From: Plantibacter flavus
Lineage (GTDB): Bacteria; Actinomycetota; Actinomycetes; Actinomycetales; Microbacteriaceae
NCBI RefSeq assembly: GCF_002024505.1
Contig: NZ_CP019402.1
Span: forward strand, 3,658,001 to 3,722,000
DNA length: 64,000 nt
Direction of reading: 5' to 3'
The notes below the pieces were generated by a model. The model did not search any database, was not told the origin of the DNA, and saw only the letters and a program-made list of their open reading frames with translations. Positions 19,603 to 28,506 of this stretch are shown here, piece after piece. Made by a program: the position numbers and the translations under genes. Positions within the stretch are counted from its first letter, which is position 1; each line of letters begins with the position of its first letter.

Positions 19603-20760
19603 TCAGGTCGCTTCGCGAGCGCATCGACGCCGGAGCTCGGCGATCAGTGTCCGCTCTTTCGCATTGATTTCGCCGTCGACTGCTGCGACGACTTCCGCTG
19701 CTGCGACGATGTCTTCGAGGTCGCCCATCTCTCCCGCGATGAGGGACCAGACCTCGGATGGATCAATATCGACGACACGAGCGAGCTTCTCATCCTCGAT
19801 CTCATGTAGCTCCTTCGCGAGACGCAAGAGATGCCGCAGGAGCAGGGTTTCATCGTCGGTATTTTTGCCGTCGCTGTTGATCACGAGCCACGTGACCCAG
19901 AGCAGCAGCTGTGGGTGTTTGCTCTTCGAGAGCAGGCGGTCGGCGATCTCGATCACTCGGCCTTCGTTCCGGAAGATCTTCTGCGCATGCTGTCCTGCGA
20001 CCATCGTCGTCCAGTAGTTCATGCCGACCGCGAACGGAATGCCGATTACCGGTATGCCGATCTTGATGAGGTTTCGTTGGAGCAAGAACTTGCCAACGAA
20101 CGGCAGGCCTTTCGTCGCAGCGAGTACTGGGCCGGAGAAGAACTTTTTGATCAGTGGCCTCATGATCGCAGGGACCATGACGATCGCCCCCTCACGAGCG
20201 ATTTCGCCGCTCTTGATCGTAAAGGCAACTCTGATGAGTTTCCAGAGGTCTTCGGGGTCTTCAAGGTCGAGCGGGACGTTGTAGAGAACCGAAATGTCGT
20301 AGGCCGTTCGGATCTGAAGCTGTGAGATGTACGCAAGATCGACCGCCACGGTCCCAACTGCGGCCGGAACAGTGACCGGCGACGCAGCCCCGGCAGTGCC
20401 GAGCGTTGCGATGAGTACACCGGTGTAGGCAGTAGCGGTGAGACCGCCCTCAATAGCCGCATAGCGTGCAGCGAGCTTGACGCGCTGACCCACGATCGCG
20501 TCTGGCGGTACACCCTTGTACTTCTCTTGGAAATAGGCCCAATCAACCTTCTCCGTGTAGACCCCGAGAGAGACCGTCAGCAGCTTCGCGAACCATCCAC
20601 CATTCTTGATTTCATCGAACCGAAGGTTCTTCACCAAATCCTGCAGTTGACTCAACTCAGCCTTGACCTCAGCTACTTCTTCAGGGGTAGAGTCCTCCGC
20701 ACCAACAGAAGGTCCGGCCTTCGTCATCTTCCGAGGCTCGCGGGATTCCTTTTCTGGCAT
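19603..20760 (-). CDS. EcsC-like membrane-associated protein with TerB-like C-terminus
   Basis: 385 aa from ATG 20760, 6 nt after GACAAT (leaderless); a GTG two codons earlier is the alternative. The middle part (LAARYAAIEGGLTATAYTGV, then PAAVGTVAVDLAYISQLQIR, DISVLYNVPLDLEDPEDLWK) matches EcsC-family proteins, with glycine/alanine-rich hydrophobic helices near 115-150 and 225-260. The C-terminus (LLLWVTWLVINSDGKNTDDE, then EVVAAVDGEINAKERTLIAE) has the repeated DGxxxxxE pattern of TerB/DjlA-like helical domains. Probable role is at the membrane; no catalytic site is visible. Confidence 0.65.
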   Translation of the reverse strand: MPEKESREPRKMTKAGPSVGAEDSTPEEVAEVKAELSQLQDLVKNLRFDEIKNGGWFAKLLTVSLGVYTEKVDWAYFQEKYKGVPPDAIVGQRVKLAARYAAIEGGLTATAYTGVLIATLGTAGAASPVTVPAAVGTVAVDLAYISQLQIRTAYDISVLYNVPLDLEDPEDLWKLIRVAFTIKSGEIAREGAIVMVPAIMRPLIKKFFSGPVLAATKGLPFVGKFLLQRNLIKIGIPVIGIPFAVGMNYWTTMVAGQHAQKIFRNEGRVIEIADRLLSKSKHPQLLLWVTWLVINSDGKNTDDETLLLRHLLRLAKELHEIEDEKLARVVDIDPSEVWSLIAGEMGDLEDIVAAAEVVAAVDGEINAKERTLIAELRRRCAREAT

Positions 20761-20866
20761 GTGCACATTGTCGCAGGCCGCCGAGCGCTTCTCCGAACCT
20801 GCTGCACATCATGTTCAGTCGCAGTCTGTCTTCGTCACCTGAGCGAGCAGCGCCTGCTGAGCGTCT

Positions 20867-21220
20867 TCAACCCAATGTCTCAGACTCTATTGAAGTTGAC
20901 CGGCGAGCGTCGGCACATTCGGCATCCATAGCCCTGAGATCAACGGTCCGTCGGGGCAACCTCGCCATCGGCGGGTTCCTGGGGGTCGTCATCGCGAAGA
21001 ACTGCTCTCGTTGTGCTCGCCGCTTATTCCCCACGATGCGAAGCACCGGTCGCGGATCCGCCACGCCGAGGAGGCCGCGTACCTGCGCCGGCGGTAGCCG
21101 GAGCGCCTCCGCGATCGCGGGCACGGTAACTCCGTGTTCGGCGGCGAGCTCCGCTGCACGGTTCAGAAGAGTCGGGATCTCTCCAGCGTAGGAACTCGTG
21201 GGGTCCGCTGCGGGATCGTT
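20867..21220 (-). pseudogene. C-terminal remnant of an ImmA/IrrE-type metallopeptidase gene
   Basis: The frame starting after an in-frame TGA near 21222 reads RRTNDPAADPTS, GEIPTLLNRAAELAAEHGVT, VPAIAEALRLPPAQVRGLLG, which resembles the C-terminal tail of XRE/ImmA-type regulators. The HTH and the HExxH peptidase domain are missing upstream, so it is a fragment. ImmA-type proteins commonly control mobile elements. Confidence 0.45.
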
Positions 21221-21801
21221 CGTCCTCCGATTAACATCTCAAAGAACCCTGAAAAGCTCGCCCGACTGCGCCGCGCCAGGTCGGCGATGGCTGACGAGGC
21301 GTCCCTTTGGCCGGCGGAGACCTCACAGTAGCGACACCGTGGATCCACGAACCCTCCTCCTACAGCTTCGCCCGTTTCGTACTTGGCCGCGCAGGGAGCA
21401 ATCCACTCATGCGCTTCGGCATCAACCGATCGACCGCCAAGCTCCATCAAGCCAAGAGACCTCGTCATCTCACAAGACCCGAAGAGTCACCAACGTCACG
21501 GCCGAGTACAGCTACGCCATGAGCGCGCACAACAGACATAGCGCAAGCGGGCGGCAGGCTACACAACTCGCCCCCTCCGACCCGGACGAGCCAAAGACGG
21601 TCCGCGGGGTCCGGAACATCCACGGGGCGGACGGCGCGGGCCGACGACGACCGCCTACGGTCTCGCCCCTGATGAACTGGCACGAGCGCTACTTAGCTCC
21701 AAGAACTCCGCGGCGTGAGATGGCGCAGGTCTTGTCGGGTCGCCGACGATAGACCCCCTGGATTTACCATTTCGGGTCCTGGGGGGGGCTTTGCGCCTCA
21801 G
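21221..21801. other. Non-coding interval
   Basis: 580 nt. The open frames here, including one at 21163-21468 with a few cysteines, have no start signal or domain-like sequence. A run of eight Gs at about 21781-21788 is the only simple-sequence feature. Confidence 0.4.
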
Positions 21802-22425
21802 CTAGTTCGCGCTGTTCCGGCGCGCGTCCACAGCTGCGGCGCTTGTTTCACGACCAGGCTTCGGCCCGTGCACCGCAGCCTGTACCTTCCAGAAGGGAAG
21901 AAAAGTATCGGTGTAGAGCATGTGCATTCGCCGTATCGACAAGAGAAAATAGACGACAACGAGGGAGCTGAGGCCGACCGTGATCGCTGTGGCAATCTCG
22001 GAGACAACCATGTCGATCGGGACTGACACCGACACAACTGAGAGCCACATCGCATCGACGCCTGACAGCAGCCCGGCGGCGAGGAGCGTCAGTGCGCTCT
22101 CATCCATGAGTCGGGCGCTCTTCCGCTCCAGAACTTTTGTTGGGCGCGCCGCGATGTTCACGCGCAAACCGAAGACTACGGCGAACGCCGACACAAACAC
22201 ACCCGCAATGAGGCCGAGCGCCCCCACCAGACTGCCCACGGACTCCATCCTCCAATGGAAGTGCAGCGAGATGCCGAAGGTGATAGGCCCGACGAGCAAA
22301 ACTACCGCTCTCGTAAAGTAAGCCGGTCGATTCGAGGACAGGTTGGTTAGAAAACGGAACTGATCCGAGAGAAGCCCAAACACGTTGAGCCTCGACAGCG
22401 CTTGAACCCACTTGGGTGAAGACAT
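21802..22425 (-). CDS. Uncharacterised four-TM membrane protein, second gene of unknown pair
   Basis: 207 aa. Hydrophobic segments near 38-55, 66-88, 112-134 and 139-160 (for example AVVLLVGPITFGISL, LVGALGLIAGVFVSAFAVVF and ITVGLSSLVVVYFLLSI) predict four TM helices, with a soluble C-terminal tail. Its ATG is 13 nt after the stop of the upstream gene, preceded by AAGGT, so the two are one operon. Not recognised. A soluble sensor-like protein paired with a small membrane protein in a defence island is a common layout for abortive-infection systems, but that is inference. Confidence 0.6.
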   Translation of the reverse strand: MSSPKWVQALSRLNVFGLLSDQFRFLTNLSSNRPAYFTRAVVLLVGPITFGISLHFHWRMESVGSLVGALGLIAGVFVSAFAVVFGLRVNIAARPTKVLERKSARLMDESALTLLAAGLLSGVDAMWLSVVSVSVPIDMVVSEIATAITVGLSSLVVVYFLLSIRRMHMLYTDTFLPFWKVQAAVHGPKPGRETSAAAVDARRNSAN

Positions 22426-22438
22426 ACCTTAACCTACT

Positions 22439-23512
22439 TCACTGCGCCGGTTTCTGGGGAGGCGGGCTCACCGGGGACGCCCAGTCGTCAACGACGTTGA
22501 CCTGATTCGTCGCGGAGATGCTGTTCACCACGTCTGCGACGCTTGCGATGAAAGTATCGTCGTCGGGTCTGACATTGCCGAGATCGTATGTGAATCCCTC
22601 TGCCATGTCGAGCGGCTTCAGACGCTTCGTCCGGTTCTTGCCCTGGACGACAACCTCTGCGTTTTCGAAGGAGACGTTCTCGGCGACCTGGGGCCAGAGC
22701 CACGACGCAAGCGAGTTGGCCTCAGCAGCTGGGTCGGGCTTGTCCTGCTTCGCTTTGTTGGCCTTCGTTGGGAGCCACGGCAGAAGGCGGCTCAGCAGAG
22801 ATTCTTCCTCAGCCGATCCCTTGCCGATCTTGAAGGTGAGTGTCGCCGGGACCGTTGTGGAGTGTGCCGTGTCTGCGCCGGTCACGGTCTGGAACAGACT
22901 CACCTCGGGGATGCGGGCTCCGTTCATCAGGTCGCGGATTGACGCGTCGTCAGCAACAGCGCCGAATGTCCGCAGCTTGAACGTGTGGTTCTTGGCCCCC
23001 TGCCACAAACGACTCGTGAGCCGAGCAGCCGCGTGAGATCGCGAAATTACCTCCACGGCAAGGAACCCATTTACTCCCTTCTCAGGAGCAACGATCAGTG
23101 CTCGGTAGTTTCGGGTGGTCGCGAGCTTCGTCAGGTCGGCGTCGTCCAGGACACCATCGGGGTCCACTGCCCGGGAGTGGTCGCCAACGATGCCGTACAC
23201 GGTGTCAAGAAGGACGGCTCCCTTGTATCGTGTCGCAGATTCGATCCTCACGACAGCGAGTGGTTTACGGATGTCGTCACTTCCTCCATCGTCAGGATCC
23301 TCTGCGACCATGTCATCGGAACCGATCGCAACTTCGATGACCTTGCCATCGTCGGTTTCATCGACAAATTCGGCAGGGGGCGGTTCAGGGGTGAAGTCAG
23401 CGATCACTCGATCTAGGTAGTGCAGCTTGTCTGTGTCGCCAAAATCCAGAGGAGTTCGCGCTCGACCGCGGAACACCTGAATCTCAAGAAGTTTGAAACC
23501 ATACGTACCCAA
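22439..23512 (-). CDS. Uncharacterised soluble protein, first gene of unknown pair
   Basis: 357 aa from a TTG at 23512 (GTYGFKLLEIQVFRG follows); TATCAC about 25 nt upstream may be the -10. No domain recognised. The N-terminal third looks like beta strands, then an acidic loop (EVAIGSDDMVAEDPDDGG); the middle has an alternating beta pattern (YRALIVAPEKGVNGFLAVEV); the C-terminus is helical with a proline-rich end (ASPVSPPPQKPAQ). Its only coupled neighbour is the four-TM protein immediately downstream. It is the last accessory-looking gene before the chromosomal SUFU gene. Confidence 0.6.
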   Translation of the reverse strand: MGTYGFKLLEIQVFRGRARTPLDFGDTDKLHYLDRVIADFTPEPPPAEFVDETDDGKVIEVAIGSDDMVAEDPDDGGSDDIRKPLAVVRIESATRYKGAVLLDTVYGIVGDHSRAVDPDGVLDDADLTKLATTRNYRALIVAPEKGVNGFLAVEVISRSHAAARLTSRLWQGAKNHTFKLRTFGAVADDASIRDLMNGARIPEVSLFQTVTGADTAHSTTVPATLTFKIGKGSAEEESLLSRLLPWLPTKANKAKQDKPDPAAEANSLASWLWPQVAENVSFENAEVVVQGKNRTKRLKPLDMAEGFTYDLGNVRPDDDTFIASVADVVNSISATNQVNVVDDWASPVSPPPQKPAQ

Positions 23513-23639
23513 AATGCCCCGATCGCCAGTGATAGTGTCCGTCAGAGACAGATTAGGGCCTTTGCCTCGTTTCGCTTCGTAGGGCCTCCCCTACATACGT
23601 TTTTTTGCTTCAACGGTCGCGATGATCGCAATTAGAGAC

Positions 23640-24218
23640 TCAGCGGCCGCCAGATTCGCCGAACGACTCCGCTCGCTCCACATCCAGCAACGCGTCCACC
23701 GACCCCACCTCAGCAACGAGCGCATCCCAACCACGCTCCCCCGCGATCGCGGCCTCCCCGTCCGTGAGCAGCCGCAACGTTCGCACGTGCCCGACCACCT
23801 GGCCGGCCTCGTTCCGGATCTCGTCGAACGACGCTCCCCAGCGCGACGGCGTCACCAGGAGCGCAGAGATCGCCGTCCCGTTGAGGAAGGGCGTCCCGTT
23901 GCGCCACGGCGCGAGCACCGGAGGCACCCGGCGGTTGGTCGCGATCTCGTTGATCACGATGCGCAGCGCGACCATCGCGGCACCCTGCTGACCGTCGACG
24001 ATCTCCACGGCGAGCTCGATCCGCTCACCGGAGTCGGTCGCGAGCCGTGACACTCCAGAGGTAAGGATCGTCACCGGCCCGTTCTCAGGCCGCTTCTCGA
24101 TCACCATCACCGACCCGCCGATGCGGTCCTTGAACACCACCGGGTCCAAGCCGAGGACGTCGAAGATGTGGAGCGGGAAGGCGTCTTCGCCCGGAATGAG
24201 TGGGACATCGCTGCTCAT
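23640..24218 (-). CDS. Suppressor-of-fused (SUFU) domain protein
   Basis: 192 aa. The whole length matches the bacterial SUFU-like fold: HIFDVLGLDPVVFKDRIGGS near the start, ALRIVINEIATNRRVPPVLA in the middle and FLNGTAISALLVTPSRWG towards the end. In bacteria such domains occur as immunity proteins to polymorphic toxins or as stand-alone proteins of unknown role. No toxin gene is adjacent. ATG 24218 lies 6 nt after TAGGCT, a leaderless start. Confidence 0.75.
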   Translation of the reverse strand: MSSDVPLIPGEDAFPLHIFDVLGLDPVVFKDRIGGSVMVIEKRPENGPVTILTSGVSRLATDSGERIELAVEIVDGQQGAAMVALRIVINEIATNRRVPPVLAPWRNGTPFLNGTAISALLVTPSRWGASFDEIRNEAGQVVGHVRTLRLLTDGEAAIAGERGWDALVAEVGSVDALLDVERAESFGESGGR

Positions 24219-24386
24219 GGGCCGAGCCTAACGAAGCGTGCGGACGTCCGGCAGACCCTCGTGAAGCAGAGCCCACGCCGTGCGTCGTCCGCACGACACC
24301 GCCGTCACCGGCGTTCCGTCCACCCCTGCCCCTGAACGCCTGCCCTCGCTACGGTGGAACCAACGCAGTAGAGAGGCACCACGCGC

Positions 24387-25094
24387 ATGTCGTATTCGAA
24401 TCAGCCGCCCGCCCAGAACCAGCCCCATCCGCTGCCGGTGCCCGGCCCGGCTCCGGTGAAGACCGGCAAGCGCGGCAACGGACTCGGCATCGCCGCCCTC
24501 ATCGTCGGTGGGTTCGCGCTCATCGGTGCGTTCATCCCGATCCTGAACTACATCGCCGGGTTCGTCGGACTCGTCGGCCTCGTGCTCGGCATCATCGCGC
24601 TGTGCCTGAAGAACCGGAAGAAGGGCTTCGCTGTCGCCGGCACGATCGTCTCGGCCATCGCGATCGTCCTGAGCGTCATCCTCGCGATCACGTACACGGC
24701 CGGGTTCGCCGGGCTCATCGGCGACGCCGTGAAGACCGCCGAAGCGAAGTCCTCCGAAGCCGCCAACAAGGAGATCTCCGTCGTGTACGAGGTCAACGGC
24801 ACCGCGACCGACGCCTCCATCACCTACTCCACGTACTCGGCCGGCAGCAGCAGCACCGAGCAGTCCTCCGGTCAGGCGCTCCCCTTCATCAAAGAGCTGA
24901 CCGTCAAGGCCGGCCAGCAGTACGACTTCGCCTCCTACTCCCTCCAGGCGCAGAACGGCGCGGAGGACACCGGGTCCGTGAGCTGCAAGATCACCGTCGA
25001 CGGCGACGTGGTCGCCGAGCAGACGTCGACGGGCGCGTATGCGACGGTGTCGTGCTCCGCGTCGGGTGCCGACGGAGTGTCGGAGAACAAGTAG
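24387..25094 (+). CDS. DUF4190-like membrane protein with MmpS-type C-terminal domain
   Basis: 235 aa. A proline-rich cytoplasmic N-terminus is followed by three hydrophobic segments at about 33-55, 57-75 and 82-112 (GLGIAALIVGGFALIGAFIP, IVSAIAIVLSVILAITYTAG). The external C-terminal domain (EISVVYEVNGTATDASITYS, then GSVSCKITVDGDVVAEQTST) is the beta-sandwich of the MmpS transport-accessory family. Single gene; cell-envelope role inferred. Confidence 0.75.
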   Translation: MSYSNQPPAQNQPHPLPVPGPAPVKTGKRGNGLGIAALIVGGFALIGAFIPILNYIAGFVGLVGLVLGIIALCLKNRKKGFAVAGTIVSAIAIVLSVILAITYTAGFAGLIGDAVKTAEAKSSEAANKEISVVYEVNGTATDASITYSTYSAGSSSTEQSSGQALPFIKELTVKAGQQYDFASYSLQAQNGAEDTGSVSCKITVDGDVVAEQTSTGAYATVSCSASGADGVSENK

Positions 25095-25305
25095 GGACAT
25101 CGGGGTCTCGCAGCACGGTCCGGCTGCGATGTTGGCCGCGACCCCTGGAAACTGAGCAACCGAACCAACCGCGCGTCCGTGACTGCAAACGGGTCGCTAC
25201 GCAGCGGTGACGGTCACGCAATTCGACGCGACGTCAGCCGATGTCGCGATCACCGTGTGGGAGTAGCCGCCAATAGCGAACGGTTCGGCGCATCACTGCA
25301 CAGAG

Positions 25306-25527
25306 TCAGAATCCGTGCATCACGAAGCTGATGAAGAGCGCGACCAGCTGTGGCGCAAGATCAATCGTCAGGCGCGCCAGCACGGTACGGCTGACGATGT
25401 CGATGACACCTGCACCGATCAACAGGAGGATCTCGCGCTTTCTGAGCCGCAATCGACGCACAGGGGTACTGACGTGAGGCGTCGAATGCTCCGTGACAGC
25501 GTGGGGCATGGTTCTCCAATCGGTCAT
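25306..25527 (-). CDS. Possible small membrane protein
   Basis: 73 aa. A basic segment (RRLRLRKREILLLIGAGVID) leads into one or two hydrophobic stretches (LAPQLVALFISFVM). No strong ribosome binding site and no family recognised, so its reality is uncertain. It points back towards the MmpS-like gene, converging over a 210-nt gap. Confidence 0.4.
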   Translation of the reverse strand: MTDWRTMPHAVTEHSTPHVSTPVRRLRLRKREILLLIGAGVIDIVSRTVLARLTIDLAPQLVALFISFVMHGF

Positions 25528-25738
25528 GACGATCGGGCCAGTGTGCCGCGACGAGAGCGTTCTTCCAAACCTTCTCTCACCTAGTCAAAATGACCCTGTC
25601 GGCTCAGTGAATCGCTCTGGCCGCGATGAACGCCGAGCGATGTCAAACGACGGCCCGGGAGGGTGCGGCGGAGAGCACCATCAGTACCGCAGCGGCCGGG
25701 CGATGGGCCCGGACCGAGCGCATCTCGAGTCCCGGTCA

Positions 25739-25822
25739 GCCCTTCGACAGGCTCAGGGACCGAAGGGTCAAGGACCGGCAGAGGGTGTGAGCGGGCCGCC
25801 CTTGGACAAGCTCAGGGACCGG
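25739..25822. repeat. Two copies of the dispersed 23-bp repeat beside a truncated gene
   Basis: Copies at 25739-25762 and 25798-25822, both in the CCCTTCGACAGGCTCAGGG orientation; the second has a G substitution. The second copy ends about 12 nt before the truncated oxidoreductase fragment begins. Confidence 0.8.
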
Positions 25823-25834
25823 TACCGGCTTCCG

Positions 25835-26137
25835 GAGACGCTCGCCGGCCTCGTCTCGGAGCTCGGCGAGCACGCCACCGCCGGCACCGCCCTCGACTCG
25901 GCCGAACGCGGCGACATCGCGATCGTGACCATCCCGCTGTACGCGATCGACACCGTCCCCGTCGAGCCACTCGCGAGCAGGGGCGTCATCGACGCGAACA
26001 ACCACTTCCCCGAACGCGACGGCCACATCGCCGAGCTCGACGAGGAGACCACCACCACGGCCGAGATGCTGCAAGCGCACCTCCCCGCGGAGGAATCGGT
26101 CGCGGACGATGGGAAGGCCTTCGTCGGTAGCCCGTAG
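25835..26137 (+). pseudogene. Truncated duplicate of the F420/NADP oxidoreductase gene
   Basis: From ETLAGLVSELGEHATAGTAL through AELDEETTTTAEMLQAHLP the translation nearly repeats residues about 35-128 of the intact gene at 32547-33194. The N-terminal nucleotide-binding motif and the C-terminal half are missing; after the match the frame runs into unrelated codons and a stop. It begins about 12 nt after a dispersed repeat copy. Confidence 0.8.
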
Positions 26138-26157
26138 CCGCACTCGAGACAATGACG

Positions 26158-26198
26158 AGTATATTCTTCATAAAACGCTATACTGGCGACATTAGTCG
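26158..26198. promoter_or_regulatory. Putative hipBA operator/promoter
   Basis: AGTATA (26158) and TATACT (26184) form an inverted repeat, followed by the palindrome CGAC-ATTA-GTCG (26187-26198), directly upstream of hipB. HipB proteins repress their own operon through palindromes in this position. Confidence 0.45.
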
Positions 26199-26216
26199 TC
26201 TTTATTGGAGTCTCTC

Positions 26217-26513
26217 GTGCCACAGGACCATCCCGCCGCGGTACTGCGCGCCGCTCGCGAGGTCGGGCTGGACTTCGCGGGCTGGCGAAAGATCCTCGGG
26301 CTCACTGCCGCGCAGGTCGCAGACCGCGCCGACATCACTCGAGACACACTCCGCAAGCTTGAACACGGAGACCCTGGAGTAAGCTTCCATGTCGTGCTGC
26401 GCGTCGCACGCGCCCTCGGCGTGCTCGACACACTGACCCACTCGCTCGACCCCCTCGATACCGATCTCGGCCGCGCTCGCGCGAGCCAGCTCGAGCGGAA
26501 GCGCGTTCGATGA
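26217..26513 (+). CDS. hipB: HipB-type XRE antitoxin
   Basis: 98 aa from GTG 26217, with GGAG 7 nt upstream; an earlier TTG in frame overlaps that Shine-Dalgarno and is unlikely. FAGWRKILGLTAAQVADRAD, then TRDTLRKLEHGDPGVSF, is a Cro/CI-type HTH. It binds DNA and neutralises HipA. The stop overlaps hipA by ATGA, so the two are translated together and should be autoregulated through the upstream palindromes. Confidence 0.85.
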   Translation: MPQDHPAAVLRAAREVGLDFAGWRKILGLTAAQVADRADITRDTLRKLEHGDPGVSFHVVLRVARALGVLDTLTHSLDPLDTDLGRARASQLERKRVR

Positions 26514-27757
26514 CGCTCTACGACTCCGTAGAAGTGCATGTCGATATCTCAGGAACGACCCTCCTAGCAGGACGTGCCCAGTTCCATCGAAGCCGCGGCA
26601 CGCTCACATCGACCACATTCCAGTACGACACGACCTACCTCGAGAACCCGACCGCATACGAGCTCGACCCCGCACTGCGAATGGTGTCAGGAACACAACA
26701 AACGCGCGGGTTGCCGGGAGCGTTCGCGGACGCGGCACCCGACCGCTGGGGCCGCAATCTCATCAAGAAACGCGAACGGGCGCGTGCACGCGTGGAGAAT
26801 CGCAGACCACGCGAGTTCGACGATGCCGACTTCCTCACAGAGGTGAGCGACCAGACTCGGCAGGGCGCTCTGCGGTTCCGGGCGACCACTGGAGACCGCC
26901 CTGAGTTCCTCAGCGCCGGACACGAGGTGCCGCGTCTCATCCGCCTGCCTGAGCTGCTTCGTGCCGCCGATGCGGCCGCGAACACGACCGAGGCCGACGA
27001 TTTCGAAGCCGTGAAAGCGCTGCTCGCGGCAGGAACCGGGTCCCTGGGCGGAGCTCGACCGAAGTCAGCGGTGCTCGACGACACCGGCCGGCAGATGATC
27101 GCGAAGTTCCCCCACCAGCATGACGAATGGGACGTCATGGCGTGGGAGGCGACCGCTCTGGACCTCGCAGAGGCAGCCGGAGTGCGTGTTCCACGACGCC
27201 GTCTCATCCGCGTGGAGGGCCGCCATGTGCTCCTTCTCGACCGATTCGACCGCGATCCCGCGCGCATCGGCTACATGAGCGCGATGACGGTGCTGGAATT
27301 GCATGACGGAGACCAATCGGACTACTCGGACATCGCGGATCGCCTCGCGGAGGTCAGCGCGCAGGCCTCCGCAGACGCGCGCGAGCTGTTCCGCCGCGTC
27401 GCAGTCAGCGTCGGACTGAACAACACGGACGATCACCTGCGCAATCACGGCTTCCTGCATGGCCGTGGCGGATGGTCACTCAGCCCCGCATTCGACGTGA
27501 ACCCGAACCCGAATCCAGAAATGCGGCAGACGGCGATAGCCGGCGCGGACCTCCCCGCCGACCAAGCCGAGGGGCTCAAGGAACTCGCCCGGTTGTGCCG
27601 ACTCTCTCCGGACGAAGCACGCACCATACTCAACGAGGTGGCTGAGGCGATCGCGGATTGGCGCGACGCGGCGCGGCGGAACGACATCACCACGGCCGAG
27701 TTCGGTCGATTCGAGGACTCGTTCTCGACCGGCCTGCAGTCGCTTCGGTCTGTGTGA
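26510..27757 (+). CDS. hipA: HipA-type serine/threonine kinase toxin
   Basis: 415 aa. N-terminal HipA_N region (GLPGAFADAAPDRWGRNLI), GTGSLGGARPKSAVL as the ATP-loop segment, MIAKFPHQHDEWDVMAWEA with the conserved lysine, LLLDRFDRD, and the catalytic loop NNTDDHLRNHGFL near 304 followed by AFDVNPNPN (DFD-like). Family members phosphorylate aminoacyl-tRNA synthetases or other targets and induce dormancy. The gene is full length with all motifs, so it is likely active. Forms an operon with hipB through a 4-nt overlap. Confidence 0.9.
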   Translation: MTLYDSVEVHVDISGTTLLAGRAQFHRSRGTLTSTTFQYDTTYLENPTAYELDPALRMVSGTQQTRGLPGAFADAAPDRWGRNLIKKRERARARVENRRPREFDDADFLTEVSDQTRQGALRFRATTGDRPEFLSAGHEVPRLIRLPELLRAADAAANTTEADDFEAVKALLAAGTGSLGGARPKSAVLDDTGRQMIAKFPHQHDEWDVMAWEATALDLAEAAGVRVPRRRLIRVEGRHVLLLDRFDRDPARIGYMSAMTVLELHDGDQSDYSDIADRLAEVSAQASADARELFRRVAVSVGLNNTDDHLRNHGFLHGRGGWSLSPAFDVNPNPNPEMRQTAIAGADLPADQAEGLKELARLCRLSPDEARTILNEVAEAIADWRDAARRNDITTAEFGRFEDSFSTGLQSLRSV

Positions 27758-27763
27758 TGTGAC

Positions 27764-28345
27764 TCAGCCTCCCACCTTCGTGACCACGACCTCCACGGGC
27801 GTCGGGTTCTGGAACAGGTCGAGGACGGGGCAGTGCGCGTCGACCGCTGCACGGAGCTCCTGGTAGCGATCGTCGGTCTCGGGGCCGGTGAGACGGATGT
27901 CGAGCCGGATCGTCGAGAAGCCGGGACGGACCTCGTCGGTGATGCCGAAGAGGTTGCGCACATCGAGGTCACCCTCGGCGTCGATGCTGATGTCGTCGAG
28001 CTGGATGCCGAGCGCGTTCGCATACAGGCGGTACACCACGATCTGGCATGAGATGAGCGCACCGAGCGCGAACTCCACCGGGCTGGCAGCGACATCGTCT
28101 CCGGCGAGCGCCGCGGGCTCATCCACGATGAAGCGGTGCTTGCCGGCGGCGATCGCGCTCGCGACGGAGCCCTCGCCGGAACCGGACACCCGGTAGGTGA
28201 GCGCGGCACTCGACGGCGCGGACGCGATGCGCTCGGACCATGAGGCGCCGGCGGCGTTGAGTCGGTCCGCTCGCTCGGCGACCGAGGCAGCCGGGACGGC
28301 GGGGGCTGTGGGGGCTGTGGGGGCGTTGTCGGCGAGGAGAGTCAT
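27764..28345 (-). CDS. OsmC/Ohr-family peroxide reductase-like protein
   Basis: 193 aa. FALGALISCQIVVYRLYANA and RAAVDAHCPVLDLFQNPTPV carry the two conserved cysteines of OsmC-family peroxidases. The N-terminus has a short run of TAP/AVP repeats encoded by a GGGGGCTGT tandem repeat near 28305-28325, outside the fold. It converges with hipA across 6 nt. Confidence 0.85.
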   Translation of the reverse strand: MTLLADNAPTAPTAPAVPAASVAERADRLNAAGASWSERIASAPSSAALTYRVSGSGEGSVASAIAAGKHRFIVDEPAALAGDDVAASPVEFALGALISCQIVVYRLYANALGIQLDDISIDAEGDLDVRNLFGITDEVRPGFSTIRLDIRLTGPETDDRYQELRAAVDAHCPVLDLFQNPTPVEVVVTKVGG

Positions 28346-28506
28346 GCGGACAGCTCAACCCATCGGCGGCGACCACGCCAGCGGTACGCGTCACAAGTCG
28401 TCATCGGGCGGCTCGGGGAGGTCTTGCAGCACGGGTCTCAGTGCCAGCTCTGACGACAATCCGTGGACGCCGCTCTAGGCTGAGGCAACTGACCTCGGGG
28501 GACGTC

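Noticed and set aside
21163..21468. 101-aa minus-strand frame with cysteines
   Set aside because: No start signal, no family resemblance, and it overlaps the ImmA-like remnant in another frame.
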